Made by a program: the position numbers and the translations under genes
Shown: one piece after another, positions 23,106-36,600 of the stretch
How positions within the stretch are numbered: the stretch's first letter is position 1
Layout: each line of letters opens with the position of its first letter
NCBI GenBank assembly: GCA_021201665.1
Contig: JAJQEO010000027.1
Coordinates: forward strand, 1,967 to 46,849
Direction: 5' to 3'
DNA length: 44,883 nt
Source: Lachnospiraceae bacterium
GTDB lineage: Bacteria > Bacillota > Clostridia > Lachnospirales > Lachnospiraceae
Notes under the pieces: model-generated
Databases searched by the model: none
What the model saw: the letters and a program-made list of their open reading frames with translations, nothing else
Told to the model about the DNA's origin: nothing

Positions 23106-23999
23106 TCACTCGCGCTTCTGCACATCCAGCTCCGTCAGCAGGCAGCCGCAGAACGAAAAATACGGCTGGTAGCAGTACGCCCTCACGACCGCCCCCGGGC
23201 GCACCCCGGGTAGAAACGCATCCATCCGCTGATTTTGCGTCGAACATTGCGAGAGCACCTCCGCCCACCGCTCGTCTGGACACGCAAAAACGGAGAAAAA
23301 AGAAGCATTGACCAGCTGCCAGGCCGACCGCCCCGCATAAGCGGCGAACGCGTCATTCACATAGCGCAGCACAAAATCCCGCGGCAGAGCATTCTCTCCG
23401 GATATACTGCCAGGACCCCGCTGCGCCTCCGGGCCCTTCGGTATACTGCCAGAACCTCGCTGCGTCTCCAGGCCCTTTGGTATACTGCCGGAACCTCGCT
23501 GTATCATCCTGCCCTTCGACAGATTTTCAGAAGCTGTCTGCACGCGTCTCCCATTCGGCATATTTTCCACCACGCAGAACGGAAGCGGAAAATGATCAAA
23601 CCCATGAAACTCATCCAGAATCCGGTTACGCACCTCCGGATTCGACTGCTCCACGGCATTCGTCGCCTGAAACCGCTGCACCGCGCCTCGGATCTCATTC
23701 TTATGAGAATGGCTGTACGGCACCCTCACATCCCCCGCCAGCAGAACCCTCGAGTCATCCATATGCTGATAATAATTCAGCGAAATCAGGTAGCTGCGGC
23801 TGACCTTGACAAACATCTCCTGCGGCAGCATCTCCTCCAGCGCATTCATTGTCAGAAAAATGCGGATAGGGGGGGTGCCTCCATACAAATAAATCGTACA
23901 CAGCTTGTCACTTACCTGCGCGTACACAATACTCTCCAGCGGAATCTGACACTCCTTCCGGTTGACCATCACCGAGATGGACTTCTGCTTTTCAGCCAT
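23106..23999 (-). CDS. LytTR-type DNA-binding regulator with a PAS-like C-terminal domain
   Basis: This is a 297-residue protein. Residues ~1-110 are a LytTR DNA-binding domain without a receiver domain (RKECQIPLESIVYAQ, then FVKVSRSYLISLNYYQHM and RVPYSHSHKNEI). Residues ~130-297 resemble a PAS sensor (FDHFPLPFCVVEN, then FVLRYVNDAFAAYAGRSAWQ and RAYCYQPYFSFCGCLLTELD). The PAS part is split by ~50 low-complexity residues that include about three copies of a 13-residue repeat (RGSGSIPKGLETQ), encoded by a 39-bp minisatellite. The ribosome site GGGGAGGG fits the ATG at 23999. It is transcribed divergently from the giant adhesin, so it could control that locus; this is inference. Confidence 0.88.
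   Translation of the reverse strand: MAEKQKSISVMVNRKECQIPLESIVYAQVSDKLCTIYLYGGTPPIRIFLTMNALEEMLPQEMFVKVSRSYLISLNYYQHMDDSRVLLAGDVRVPYSHSHKNEIRGAVQRFQATNAVEQSNPEVRNRILDEFHGFDHFPLPFCVVENMPNGRRVQTASENLSKGRMIQRGSGSIPKGLETQRGSGSIPKGPEAQRGPGSISGENALPRDFVLRYVNDAFAAYAGRSAWQLVNASFFSVFACPDERWAEVLSQCSTQNQRMDAFLPGVRPGAVVRAYCYQPYFSFCGCLLTELDVQKRE
23399..23515 (-). repeat. 39-bp coding minisatellite in the LytTR-PAS gene
   Basis: Three imperfect 39-bp units on the plus strand, each with TATACTGCC, start near 23401, 23440 and 23479. They encode 13-residue repeats in the PAS loop. Confidence 0.8.
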
Positions 24000-24180
24000 C
24001 GGATACCCTCCCCATATTCATCGCTTACACACACATATTTGCACATACTCAATTGCCTGTATCTTACCATGTGAAAAATGAAAGCACAAGCGATGATTTT
24101 GGCCAGATGCTCTTATTTTAATCCTTTACTCTGGGGTTGTTGGTATTCAACTAGCGCCCATCTGTAACTTAACAAAAATC

Positions 24181-24321
24181 ACGAAAATCCCCTCAAAAAG
24201 CTTACGAAAATTGTTTCGTTTTAACGAAAATGAGTTTCGTAAACGGTCGTTTTCTCGCGAACAAATGTAAAATCCATCTAAAATCTCGCGAAACCAAAGA
24301 AATCGAAATGATTTACGAAAA
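24181..24321. promoter_or_regulatory. Iterated TTTACGAAAA-type sites upstream of the adhesin promoter
   Basis: Related sites occur at 24181 (ACGAAAAT), 24202-24210 (TTACGAAAA), 24223-24230 (AACGAAAA), 24235-24243 (TTTCGTAAA, reverse orientation) and 24312-24321 (TTTACGAAAA). Two of them form TTCGTTTTAACGAA. The cluster lies between the divergent LytTR gene and the adhesin promoter and may be a regulator-binding region. The remaining intergenic DNA shows no gene. Confidence 0.4.
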
Positions 24322-24345
24322 AAAGAGGTCTCCACGGAGTAATCA

Positions 24346-24374
24346 TTGAAACAGAATTTGTCAAAGTGTATAAT
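24346..24374 (+). promoter_or_regulatory. Sigma-A promoter of the giant adhesin gene
   Basis: TTGAAA (24346-24351), a 17-bp spacer and TATAAT (24369-24374) are close to consensus. The half-site TTTGTCAA lies in the spacer (24357-24364). The leader to the start codon is about 220 nt. Confidence 0.8.
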
Positions 24375-24399
24375 ATAAAAACAAATGCAGGAATCCAAT

Positions 24400-24417
24400 T
24401 TTGTCAAAATTGACAAA
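24400..24417. promoter_or_regulatory. Candidate operator palindrome TTTGTCAA-AA-TTGACAAA
   Basis: A perfect 8+2+8 inverted repeat lies about 20-40 bp downstream of the predicted transcription start. The same half-site occurs inside the promoter spacer. This is the classic layout of a repressor operator; the cognate protein is unknown. Confidence 0.55.
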
Positions 24418-24453
24418 TGCAAACGGAAAGAACGGATAAAAAATATAAAAAAT

Positions 24454-24505
24454 AACAGGCGGCGAGATAGAACACCAATGATATCCTTGATATCCGGCCG
24501 CTGTT
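24454..24505 (+). promoter_or_regulatory. Stem-loop in the adhesin leader
   Basis: AACAGGCGGC (24454-24463) pairs with GCCGCTGTT (24497-24505) with one bulged G, and an inner GATATC-ctt-GATATC hairpin sits near its 3' arm. No T-run follows and it does not match a riboswitch I know. Confidence 0.4.
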
Positions 24506-24600
24506 TGCGACTTATATCCGATGGAGCCGCATATTATATTAAAGAAAGCTTAACTCTGGTACGGAAGAACCGATAAATAAAGGACGGGCGCAGGACGGGC

Positions 24601-27600
24601 ATGAAAAAGAACAGCATTTTCAAAAAGTGCATAGCGATGCTCTTGGCGGTTTCCCTGGCGGGAAGCCAGCTTTTGATGCCGTCCACCCATCTTCTGGCGG
24701 CTGACACCGGGAGCGATCTCATACTGGAACAGGATACAGAGACAGCCGATGCCGGATCGACAGACGCTGTCAGCACAGATACGGGCGTATCAAGTACGGA
24801 TGCATCAGATTCGACAAGTACAGATACATCGAATCTGAACACATCAAATACAGACGCAGAAGCTACAGGTTCGGCAAATGCAGGTACAGAAAATGCGGAC
24901 GCAGAAAATTCAGATACAGACACGAATACAGCAAGCACAGGATCGACGGCACAGTCAGCAGACACGGGCTCTTCCGACAATAGCCTGGTCATAGAAGCAA
25001 TCGAGAACGTCACGAACGTGGGAACGACCGGAAATGGGAACGCTACGGACGAGGAAGCGGCTGACACCGGGAACTATACAGGTGCGGAGACAACAGACAT
25101 CGAGAGCGATGCAGATGCGGCAACGGCTGAGACCGGGAGCGATGCAGATGCGGCAACGACCGAGACCGGGAACGATGCGGATGCGGAAACGGCTGAGGCC
25201 GGGAGCGATGCAGATGCGGAAACGGCTGAGGCCGGGAGCGATGCAGATGCGGCAACGACGGAAACCGGGAACAATACAGATGCGGAAACGACGGAAACCG
25301 AAAGCGGTGAAACGGCAGAAGCTTCCGTAACAGCAAATCTGACAGCGGAGGCCATATCCGGCGAGACGAATGAATACCTGATCAATGTGGCATGGCAGAT
25401 CAGCAATGTGGATGACGGTGAAATTTTGCTGGCATTGTATATGGACGAAGTCACCTACAGCTATCTGCTGAACGGCAGCGGAAGCGAGCCGGAGACCACA
25501 GCAACAGATACCTGCGTAATAAAGATGACAGACGGAACAATGGTTTCCTTTGACAAAACCGTGCCGGAAGAAGGTATGGTTCGTTTGTCATGTGAATATA
25601 CGGCAGACGAAAACGGAAGCCGGGAAAATCCGGAGTGGGAATTCACGATTAAGGGTGAAACCATTCAGGATGAAAACACGGAAACCGAAACAACGGCAGA
25701 TACAACGGCAAACACAACAACGAACACAACAGCAGACGCAACAGCGAATACAATAACAAACACAACATCATACACAACAGCAGCAGCAACGACCGGAAGC
25801 CTGGCCGCAGAGTATGCGTACGCATCGGATGAAGAAGACACTTTAGACGAGGATGTGTGGGTAAGCGTGGAAGAAATCCTGCTCACATTTGCTAACAATG
25901 CGGAAGCTGAGGCGGCAGAAAACGAAACCGAAACCGAGGCGGAGACGGAAACTGAGGCTGCAGAAGGAGAAACCGAGATCGAACAGTCAGCAAGCGAATC
26001 CAACACTCTGACAGGGATCTATATAGGTTCCGGGGAAGAAAACGAAACGGAGACAGACCTGACAGGGGACGAATCAGAGACAGACCTGGAAACAGAGACG
26101 GAATCCGGGACGGAGACAGAAAGCGAAACCGAAACCGAGACAGAGACGGAGAGCGAGACCGAGGATCCGTATGCCGCGAGCGCGACGGCGGATGTGACCG
26201 GGACGGCGGCCAGAAGCTCACTGCTGAGAAGCGCGGGAATTGCGACCGTAGCTTCTGATGATTCCGACACCAGTTCCGTGGATTTGTCGGATTATATCAC
26301 CGGTGCGTCGTTCAGCGGCTACGAGACGGAGGCCGACGGCACGGCATATATAGAAGACGGCGATATGCTCAAAGTGCAGATTGATTATAAGTTTTATTCT
26401 CAGCTGCTGACCGCGGCTGGCACGAATCAGGTCACCTATCAGCTTCCGGATGGGATTACCCCGATCCGGGCATATTCAGGTACTGTGTATGATTCGGATG
26501 GAAATGCGGTAGGAACTTATGAAATTTCAAAGGACGGTCTTATCACGATTACTTTTACTAAGGAGTTTGTCAGCAGCGGCAATACGATTACGGGCAGCAT
26601 CAGCTTCTGGTCTACTGTCAACGCTACTGACAGTGATGAGGACGGGGAGTATGAGTTTACGTTTTCAAAGAGCAATGATGTGACAGTCAAGATTAAAATC
26701 GACGTGGAGGAGGAAAGTGAAAGCGAGTCTTCTTCTGAACAGACGGAAAAAACGGACTATTATGTAGATAAGGACTATACCTATACGACTGATGTTGAAA
26801 ACGGAACCGTGACGGCGAACTACACGATTCAGATTGGAAGTATTAACGGCAGCGGCAGTGCGTTTGTGTATTTTACGGATACCCTGTCAAACTCCGATTC
26901 CAGTATTACTATGTCTCTGTCCGATGGGGCAATTGTAAAATACGATGAAAATGGCAGTGCGAATACTGAGTCAACCTATGAGTTTGATACGTATTTTAAA
27001 TTTGACGCAGATACCGACACGATATCCTATCAGGATGGACAATCTCTTCCCGCACTTGCCGCAGGAGAATACTATCTGATCACCTATACGATTACCTATA
27101 GTGGTCTTGATGTGGTTAACGGTTCGGTGAAACTGAGCAATTCACTCTATGCCGGGACGAAAGATAATAGTTGGGAGAATAAGTCTGACTCAACAGAAAT
27201 CAAATTCAATCACACATATGTATCCAAGTCCGGGTACTACGACTCTTCGAAAGATCAGATTGTCTGGACAATCACGATCAATGACTTTGGCGCGGACCTT
27301 TCCGGGTACACGCTTTCAGATATTCTGAGCAATGGCAGTGATACAGATGGAAATCTGGCTGCCGGACAGACAGTTACTATTACAGAATATGCCAGCGACG
27401 GCACATATACTTATGATAATATTGTACTGAGCAGTGCTTCACTGACCTTTGCAGCAGCGGATTCTGATAGTGGAACAGATTCCGGCAGTGAAACGGATAC
27501 GGACAGTGAGACGAGTTCTATCGGCAATGAGGCAGGTACGATCCTGGATGATGGGACGTTCTATGTACATGACACGACCAGCAAGTTTGTGATTTCATAT

Positions 27601-30600
27601 ACGACCGATGTGTCAGATGACGGATTTTACAGTGCATATACGAACACGGCGACGCTTGGGGGCGGAAGCGAGGGCAGTTGGTCTGACGGTACGGAAATAT
27701 CGGTGACGCATGACAGCGGCACGCTTACGAAAGAGTATCTGGAATCGGGCGCGGAAACATCCGAGACAGCTGAAGATGGAACGGTGACGTCTACCACGAA
27801 GACATACGACTGGGAAGTGACCATTAACGCTCCGAAGACGGAAGGGTTTGTTAATGGGGCGACCTATACAGATACGATGGAATCCAGCGCAAGCTCTTAT
27901 ACTTATGGGACGACGCACTATATCACGGCCGCCCAGCTTGCGGCAATGGAAGTATATTATATTAACCAATATTCGTCGAATCAGACGCTTGATTCAGATT
28001 ATTATGAAATACAGGTTTACGACAGCACGGATGGCTGGGTAAAGTTTAATAGTGAAGACTATAATGATTCGAATCAGTTTACGACATTCCGCATTGTGAT
28101 AACTGCGGAAGATGGTCTTGATTACGATACTTATCGAGGGCTGGTTTTATCTTATTCTACGACGGCGGAGCTGGTCGGTATGTCTGATGGAGACGTCTGG
28201 ACCCTTACGAACAGCGGAACGTTCGCGCAGAACGGGGGCTCGACGTTCGCATCTGCTTCAACGAAGGAAGCCAAGGGCGGCTATCTGATGAAGGAGGACG
28301 CCGGCGGCAGCAGCACGAATTCCTATGTCTATGACGAGTGCAAGGGAATCCTGTATTACTGTCTGACCATCAATGCGAGTGCAGGTGTAGCTGGCTCGAA
28401 CAGTACTGATGGGGTTACCGGAATGCATAATATGGGAACCATCACCATCACGGATGTGCTGCCGGAAGGTACTACGATTTATCTGGGGCAGTACACAAAC
28501 AGTCACGCTGCAAGAGAAGCAGACGATTACAAAGTTGATGGGGTTTCCACTGCGGTAAAAAATGAAGGCCTTTATGCAAAGCTTTATTATAACCTTGACA
28601 GTGACGCGACTGCGTTTCAGGGAGACTTTGGCGGAACAGATTCCTATGGCGACCGCAACATCAATGACGATGTTAGAGTGGAATATGATGAGGCGGCAAG
28701 GACACTGACAATCACCATACCGGAATATGTTTATTGCGGCAATTTCAACAACGGCGCGACATCTCTTCCGATCACGATTTATTATGCTGCCCAGATTACG
28801 GATGCCCTGGGTAAGGACGAGACAAAGACTTATGAAAACAGCGCGACGATTTCGTTTGAAAATAGCAGCGAGACCTATGAAGACAGCGTAGCGGACACAG
28901 TGACGTCTTCCTATCTGAGTAAGTCGGTGGATTCTACTGTAGAGACAGGTACCCGGGAGACCGCTTATCAGGTGCTGATTAACCCGACTGGCGCGACCTT
29001 AAATGGCGGCAATGATGTAACACTGACAGATACCATAGACTATGGAAGCTATATTCAGGCTGTCGCTTTGAAGCCTGGAACGCTGCATCTCTACAATCTG
29101 AAGTCGGACGGGACGAAGGGGAGCGAGGTCAGTACCTCTCTTTATACTGTCAGTTACACTGACACTGGCTCGCAGTTTATCATGAATATTACGGTAAAGG
29201 ATGAGACACCGTATATTCTGGAATATGTATACTCGTTCACAATCGACGACGACCAGTATGTGCTGGATCATGATGGCAGCACCGGTGAAATCGAGGTTAC
29301 AAACTCGATTACGCTCAGCGGTTCCTCCGTCGGACGGACAGATAGCGAGGATTCAGAAAAATTTGAGGTTGATGACAGTTCCGCTACAGCTAATACGGAC
29401 GGACTTATTACGCTCGTGAAGGTGGACGGCTCAAATGAAATCATCTACCTTTCCGGCGCACAGTTTGAATTGCAGGCGTTTAATGAGACGGCGTATGCAG
29501 AGGCAGTGGATGCTGCAGATGGGTCTGCCTCCTCGCTTGATTTGACAAATGATGATTATTGGACTTACGTAAAGACTTATATTACCGGAGAAGATGGCAC
29601 CGGAAAGGTTTCTCTGAACGGGCTGACGTCCGGCCTGGTCTATCGTCTGGTCGAAGTGGGTTCGCCGAATAATTATTTGATAAATTCGGGAAATTACTAT
29701 TTTTATTATGGTGACGCTCCGTCAGATGAAGATTATTGGACCGCTCTGACGACTGCCCTGGCGGCCGAAGGCTTAGAAATAAACTGCCTGACCGGCGGCA
29801 TGACAGTCACGATCCGGGATACGAAATCGGATTCTGATAATACATCCATCGCCGTACAGAAGGAATGGTATGACGCAAAAGGAAATGAGATAGCCGGAAG
29901 CAAGCTCACCGATTCCGACGGAAATACGGTGACCAGTATTACGCTCGCCCTTTATTACACGACGGATCTGGACGAGACAGATACGTCTAAAATGACGCAA
30001 TATGGAAACAATGTTACATTCACACCGGATGACGCCTATAACTGGTATTACGAGTTTAACAACCTGCCAAAGACAGAGACGGTTACAGATGAAACGACCG
30101 GCGAAACAACGACTGTTACATATTATTACTATGTGAAAGAAGTTTCAGTCACAGTCGTCGACAGTACATCGGGTGCATCGGTGACTTATTCGGTAAAAGA
30201 AACAGAGTCCGCAGAAACGGATGCGGATGGCAATGCGACTACTGTTACGACCGAAGTAACGGAAAACGGATTTGCGGTGACCAGCGACCAGACGAGAGCA
30301 CTTTCTTCGGGTACAGTGACGCTTACGAATACACTGGAGCCGCAGAAGATTGAAGTCTCTGTGACAAAGAAATGGCTTGACTCATACGGAAACGAGCTTT
30401 CAGATTCAGAAATACCGACTACGATTCCGGTTACCTTGTACCGCACAACGACTGCACCGACCTTTGAAGAGACGAAAGAGATTTCCTGGTCCATTACGAT
30501 GGAAGGTTCGTACAGTAATTATACGGCATCTGGCACAGTGACAGTGAAATCCAGTGGAAGTCAGCTGAAACTGATTATTTATGATTCCTATTATTCCAGC

Positions 30601-33600
30601 AATACCATAGAAGAGTCGGCAGTCTATGCGGTCGGCAGCTCTTCGGAGCAGACGATAGTCGGCACGAATCTGGGCGGGGGCTATTACGAGTTCCTTCTTC
30701 CGAATGTGGATGATGATTTCACATTCACAGGAACGACATCCTGGAATATATCCCTGTCATCATCGGTGGAAAACAATGACGATGTGAGCGGGATGGCTGT
30801 TATTGATCTGAGTGGTGATGATGCGGCGGAACAGGTTGGAGATACAATCTACTTGTCGGCCTCTACAGAAGATGGGGCCACCGCTTGGAGCTATACGTGG
30901 TCAAATCTGTCAGACAGCTACTACTATTATGTGGTGGAAGGTACAGACGGTTCCGGTTATGTGGACGGCTATAACGCAAGCTACACATATGTCTATCAGA
31001 CAGCCGGGGATTCCACCAGCGGAATTAAGAGCGTTACGATTACGAATACAAAGGAAGACGAGGAGACCACTTCCCTAAGTGTCACAAAGAAATGGGACGA
31101 CAATGATGATGAGAACGCAGAACGCCCGGAATCTATCGGTGTGAAGCTGTATCGTTCCTATAAAAGCACGACCGACGACGGAAGCAGCGGAAGCAATGAA
31201 AATGCGACACTGACCGTTACAGTGAGCAATGCTTCTGATTATAATTTTTATAATGAAGACAGCTCAGGCATTGACGGAAGCTCTTATATTACAGTTACAG
31301 TGAATGGTTCCTGGCCTAATACCTGGACTGTGACATTAAATGCGGCGAACAACTGGACGGCTTCTATCACAGATTCAAATGTTTCAGACTGGGGTACCAC
31401 GTATTATATATCGCATTATAGTTGGTCTCCGACTATTGAAACAAGCGACAATATTTCTGTGGACTACGGTTACTGGTCTGCAACTGTGAGTTCTTCAGCT
31501 ACAGAACCAGGTGTAATTGAGCTAAGTATGGAGTATTCTACTGATGGAGTGGAATATGATAAGGTGAGTTCGGGTTCTGGAGACGATACCGACGAAACGG
31601 AATACACGTATGAGTTGCCATCAGACGCGGTCGATATGGGAGCGGCTTATTATCTGACCTTAAGTGCAGACAATGACTGGACGGCGACATGGACAGGACT
31701 TCTCGCGTCAGATAGTTCAGGAACCCTTTACTATTACGCAGAGGAGTATTACTTCTCGGATGACGATGCTTCGGATTCCTATTCAAGTTCCTATACGCTG
31801 GAGACAGAAGAGGACGGTTCGATAGACTCTGTCACTGTCAAGAATACATCCCTGAATAAGAAGGAATACACGCAGGTCACGGCACAGAAGGTATGGCTCG
31901 ATGCGGACGGCACGGAGATGGAAAGCACGCCGGGCGGCACTGTTACGCTGCAGCTTTACAGATATGTAAATGATGAGGATGGAAATCTGACGAATGAAAC
32001 GGAAGCAGTCGGCGACCCGATCGTCCTCGGCTCGGATTATGCCGGAATCACGACAAGCGACGGCAAATATTCATCAGACGGCTGGACAAATACCTGGGCG
32101 AAGCTGGAATCCGGCTATACTTATTATGTGATGGAGACATCGACAACGGTAGAGGGAGATTATACGGTTACGTATGAGATCCTGAAGGAGACTGAGACAG
32201 AGACGGATACTGACACAAGTAATACAAATACCGACACAGATACTGCGGATACGGATGCTGACACGAGTGGTACTGACACAAATGGTACTGACGCGGATAC
32301 AAATACTGCTTCGGGTGATGAGGATTCAGATACGGGTACAGATACATCTGCGAATGATTCAAATTCAGCGGAAAGTAATTCAGCAGATTCTGATGGGACA
32401 GATGCAGATGCAGAGGCACTGGCCGCCGCACAGGCAGCTGCGATTTCGGAGAGCGGCACGATTGTGGTCAGCAACCAGGTCTCCAGCACAGGCATCACGG
32501 TGGTGAAAACGTGGTCGGGCAGCGTCGAGTCTGAACCTGTTACAATGGAGCTTTACCGCACGACGGAAGTGCCGACGGAGACGGAAGCAGAAACCGGCAC
32601 CATCACAGTAAAGGTCAGTGAATGGCTGTTTAATGACGGCTCAGCAGCGGATACCGATGCTGCCGGATACGCGGGCGCACGGATTGGCGTTAAGATTTAC
32701 AATTCTAACGGCACCCTTGTGCTTGATGACGAGCTGGGCAGCTGGAACGACTGGAGCCTGACCAAGTCCGTGGTGACAAATACTCACGATACGGCTCAGA
32801 CCTACAATATCATATGTACCGTTGGCGACACGGTCATATCTATTGATACGATTACGGGTTCATCGACTGTGAACGATGAAGGGAGTTATTGGGATACTTC
32901 GGCGAGTATCACTGATAGTGTGCTGGAGCTTTCCGCGAAGCTGAGTATCAGTCCGTCCGAAAACGATACGACCATGGATATTACAGTCAGCATTGATGAC
33001 TGGTATTACAGCGATGGCGAACATAAAGCGACCGCAAGCATGGCCGGCGGCAACTATCTCTGGTTCGGTATCTGGAACCTGAACTCTTCGGAGATGGTGG
33101 AGACAGCCTTGCTTAATTATACAGGCGACAGCAATCCTTATGCCGGATTCACATGGAGCGTAGAGGATCTGGTAAGCTCCGTGTATGGAATTGAGCAGGA
33201 CTACGTTTTGTTCTATTCTTTCGGCGGGGGAAATGTGCAGAGCTACCGCATTAACGCAGATTCAGGCAATTGCGATTCTGTCTATTTTTCAGGCGGTGCG
33301 TCGGAGGATAAGACATATAACCTGGTATTGGACGGCATTCTCACCGATGAATATCCTGGCGCGAGTGTAACGGAAGATAAGAACGTCTCGATCACGATAG
33401 AAATGAGCGTTGTTGACTCGGATGGGAACGCTCTGGATGTGGAGACACTGGCAGAGTTCCTGAAAAGTCAGAGTGCGGATAACTGGACATGGATTGGAAT
33501 TTATCAGGCAAGCTCCGCAGGAAACACAGACTGGTCCAGTCAGGTATGGTCTTATAACGGTTTTTCAACAGAAACAAAGACATTACCGACCGTTCAGTAC

Positions 33601-36600
33601 GACGAAGATGGGAATATTAAAGTAATATATTACCAGGTGGGGGCTTATTCGATCTCCGAATGCTATACACTGAAATGTACGAATGAAAAGCTTCTGTCTT
33701 ATGAGGACGATGCGTATACCTTTACATTTGTAGCTATGTTGGATGCAGATTACACAACGAAATATAATGAATATCTGGCTGCGAAAGAGTCGGAAGAGGA
33801 TGATTCCACGGTAGATGATACAGATGGTGCTACAGAAGACGATACAGAGGGTTCCGCAGAAGAAGCGAGTGAAGCTTCTGTGACAGCAATGGCTGCGGAG
33901 GCGGAAGCAAGTGCCATTTTGGCAGCATATGCGGCAGCAGATGTGACAGCCACTGCTTCTCTGGAGGCGAACAGTACAATCCATACGCTTTCTTCTGATG
34001 ATGACGATACGACTCTGACCTTAAGCGCATCTGCCGCGACTGGAACAACAACCGGCAAGTATGTGTATTCATCAAACGCCGAACTCGTAGACAGCGTAGT
34101 TCTGAATGCGGAAAGCGAAGTGACAGATGAGAACGGCAAGGTCACACAGACAAAAGCAAACACGTACTCCTGGACAGACATCGACGAATATGACGAAAAC
34201 GGCAACAAGTATTATTATTATGTAATTGAGTCTACCAGCGGAGCGTATACAGCCATTTACAGTTATGTGTATGATGAGGAAGGCAGAATTACAACGGTCA
34301 ATGTGGAAAACACAGACTCCGCAAAGCTGACCGTTACGAAAACCTGGATTGATCAGGCCGGAGATACGCTTACGAGCCATCCCGACAGCGTCACGGTACG
34401 ATTGTACAATACTCTAAGCAAAAGTGTAATTTTCCGTGAGATCGAACTCGGGAATGCGTACGCGTCGTCATCTACCGGGAATGAGGATGGAAGCAGTACG
34501 AATTCCACAGATAATAGCGAAGGCGGATACTCGGCGGACGGCTGGTCTTATACGTGGATTGACCTTCCCGCTGGGACCTATTATGCCGTGGAAACCAGTG
34601 TCGATGGTTACGTGGCAAGCTACAGCATAACAACGGGAACAGCTGTTTCGACAACCGAAAGCGATGCGGCTGTGACGATTGCATTAGATGACACAATTAC
34701 ACCTGTTATTACCATAACAAACACGAAAGACTTTGAGACAACCGACATCAGCGTGAAAAAGAGCTGGGTATATGCAGACGATGGCTCGACGTTGACATCT
34801 ACATCTAACGAAGACCTTGTGCCGGACAGTGTATCGGTGACCCTTTACAGCTCTGCGATGGGCAGCCTGACGGATGATGAACTGGCGGCAATTCTGGCTG
34901 CCGGTGGGACAGAGGATGCGGAGAGCGGTCTTTCTACTTATACCTATACCTATACAGATACTTCAGACTCGTCCGATTCTACTGTTATCACGCTCAGTGA
35001 AGTGGGGACGTATGAACTTAAAAATCTGAGCCGGTGGACTTATACCTGGAGCGGGCTGCCAAAAGAGACACTGGTAGATGGAAAAATCGTTACCCTCTAC
35101 TACTATATCGTAGAGACAGCGGTATCAGACGATGACGAAACTGCGTCAACGGAAGTTTCAGACTATCAGCCAACGTATACGGACAATGGCACATCGAATA
35201 TCGCGTCGGAGACGACCAGCACGATCAGCCTGACCAACACGCTGCCGACCACGTCCGTGACCGTAGAGAAAAAATGGGCGGCGGCGGACGGAAGTGATAT
35301 CACCAGTTCCATCACGGATACAACAGTTACGGTGACATTGTACCGCGTGGGAACCGGCACGGATGGCGCAGGCGAGGAGATAGACTCAGTAATTTTGGGA
35401 AGCGAAGATACAGCAGATGAAAACGGAAGCATCGGTCTGTGGAGCTATACCTGGAGCCATCTGCCGGAAGGAAGCTATTATGTTGTAGAAAACACTTCAG
35501 ATAATACTTCTTTGACGTACTATACGGTGTCTTATCAGACGACGGTTGAGAGTACACAGGAAACTGGCAGCACACAGACTGCTTCCAGCAATGATGCATC
35601 AGAAGTGGCAACGACAGGCGGAACGATTACAATCATAAATACCAAGGAATCCACATCAATCTCGGTGAATAAAACATGGGTGGATGGTGGCGATTCAGTA
35701 GATCATTCCGGCGATACAGTTACCGTAAAACTATACCGGTCGACATCAACGCTGGAAGCCAAAGAAACAGAAGAAGAAACGGAGCAGACAGAGACATCGA
35801 CAACCGGGAGTGTTACGGTTAAAATCACAAAGTGGCTGGATGCCGATGGAAATGTGATTTCCACGCAATCCCTGGATTACGTGTGGATACAGATTTTTAA
35901 CTCTTCCTGGCGCGAGAAAACGGATGGCTCATTCAGCTATTCAGAGGCAGACGGCTGCTTCGAATGTACGTTTTCTGGTTTGACAATTGGTGACGGCTAT
36001 TACCTGAATTATGGCACAGGCAATCTGATTACAGGTATGGGACCGGCAGATTCAGCGACACTTCCTGTCGAGGGCAATACCTATGTTTCTGTGAGCGGAG
36101 ATGTAGTTGTAGAATTTGCTGTTCAGTATAGTTCTGATTCTTCGAATTCAGATTCATCCGAAGAAGATGCAACCGCTTCTTTGACTGCCCTGGAGCATAT
36201 AATGACCACAACCTCCGAAGAAGATGCGGATGTAATCGTAACGGAAGACCAGTCGGAGAGCCAGACATATTCAACTCCGTTGCAGGCATCGGACGCAGAA
36301 TATATCGGCACTTATAAGTTGAATGCGGATGGAACTGGCGATTGGTCGAAAACGATTGAAAACCTTGATAAGTATGATGGAGATGGCAATCTTTATAACT
36401 ACTATTTTATCGAGACATCGGTAGACGGCTATGAGACAACTTATCAGTATGACATCAGTACAGACGGTACGATTTCTGCAGTATCTGTGACGAACACGAA
36501 GCTGACGTCTATTTCGGCAACAAAGACATGGGAAAACTATGATGATTCAGAATACAGTGAATACTCGGTTACGGTAGATCTTTATATGGATGATGCAAGG

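Noticed and set aside
24380..24600. Riboswitch (c-di-GMP type) in the adhesin leader
   Set aside because: The conserved core motifs of that class are absent; only a generic stem-loop is visible.
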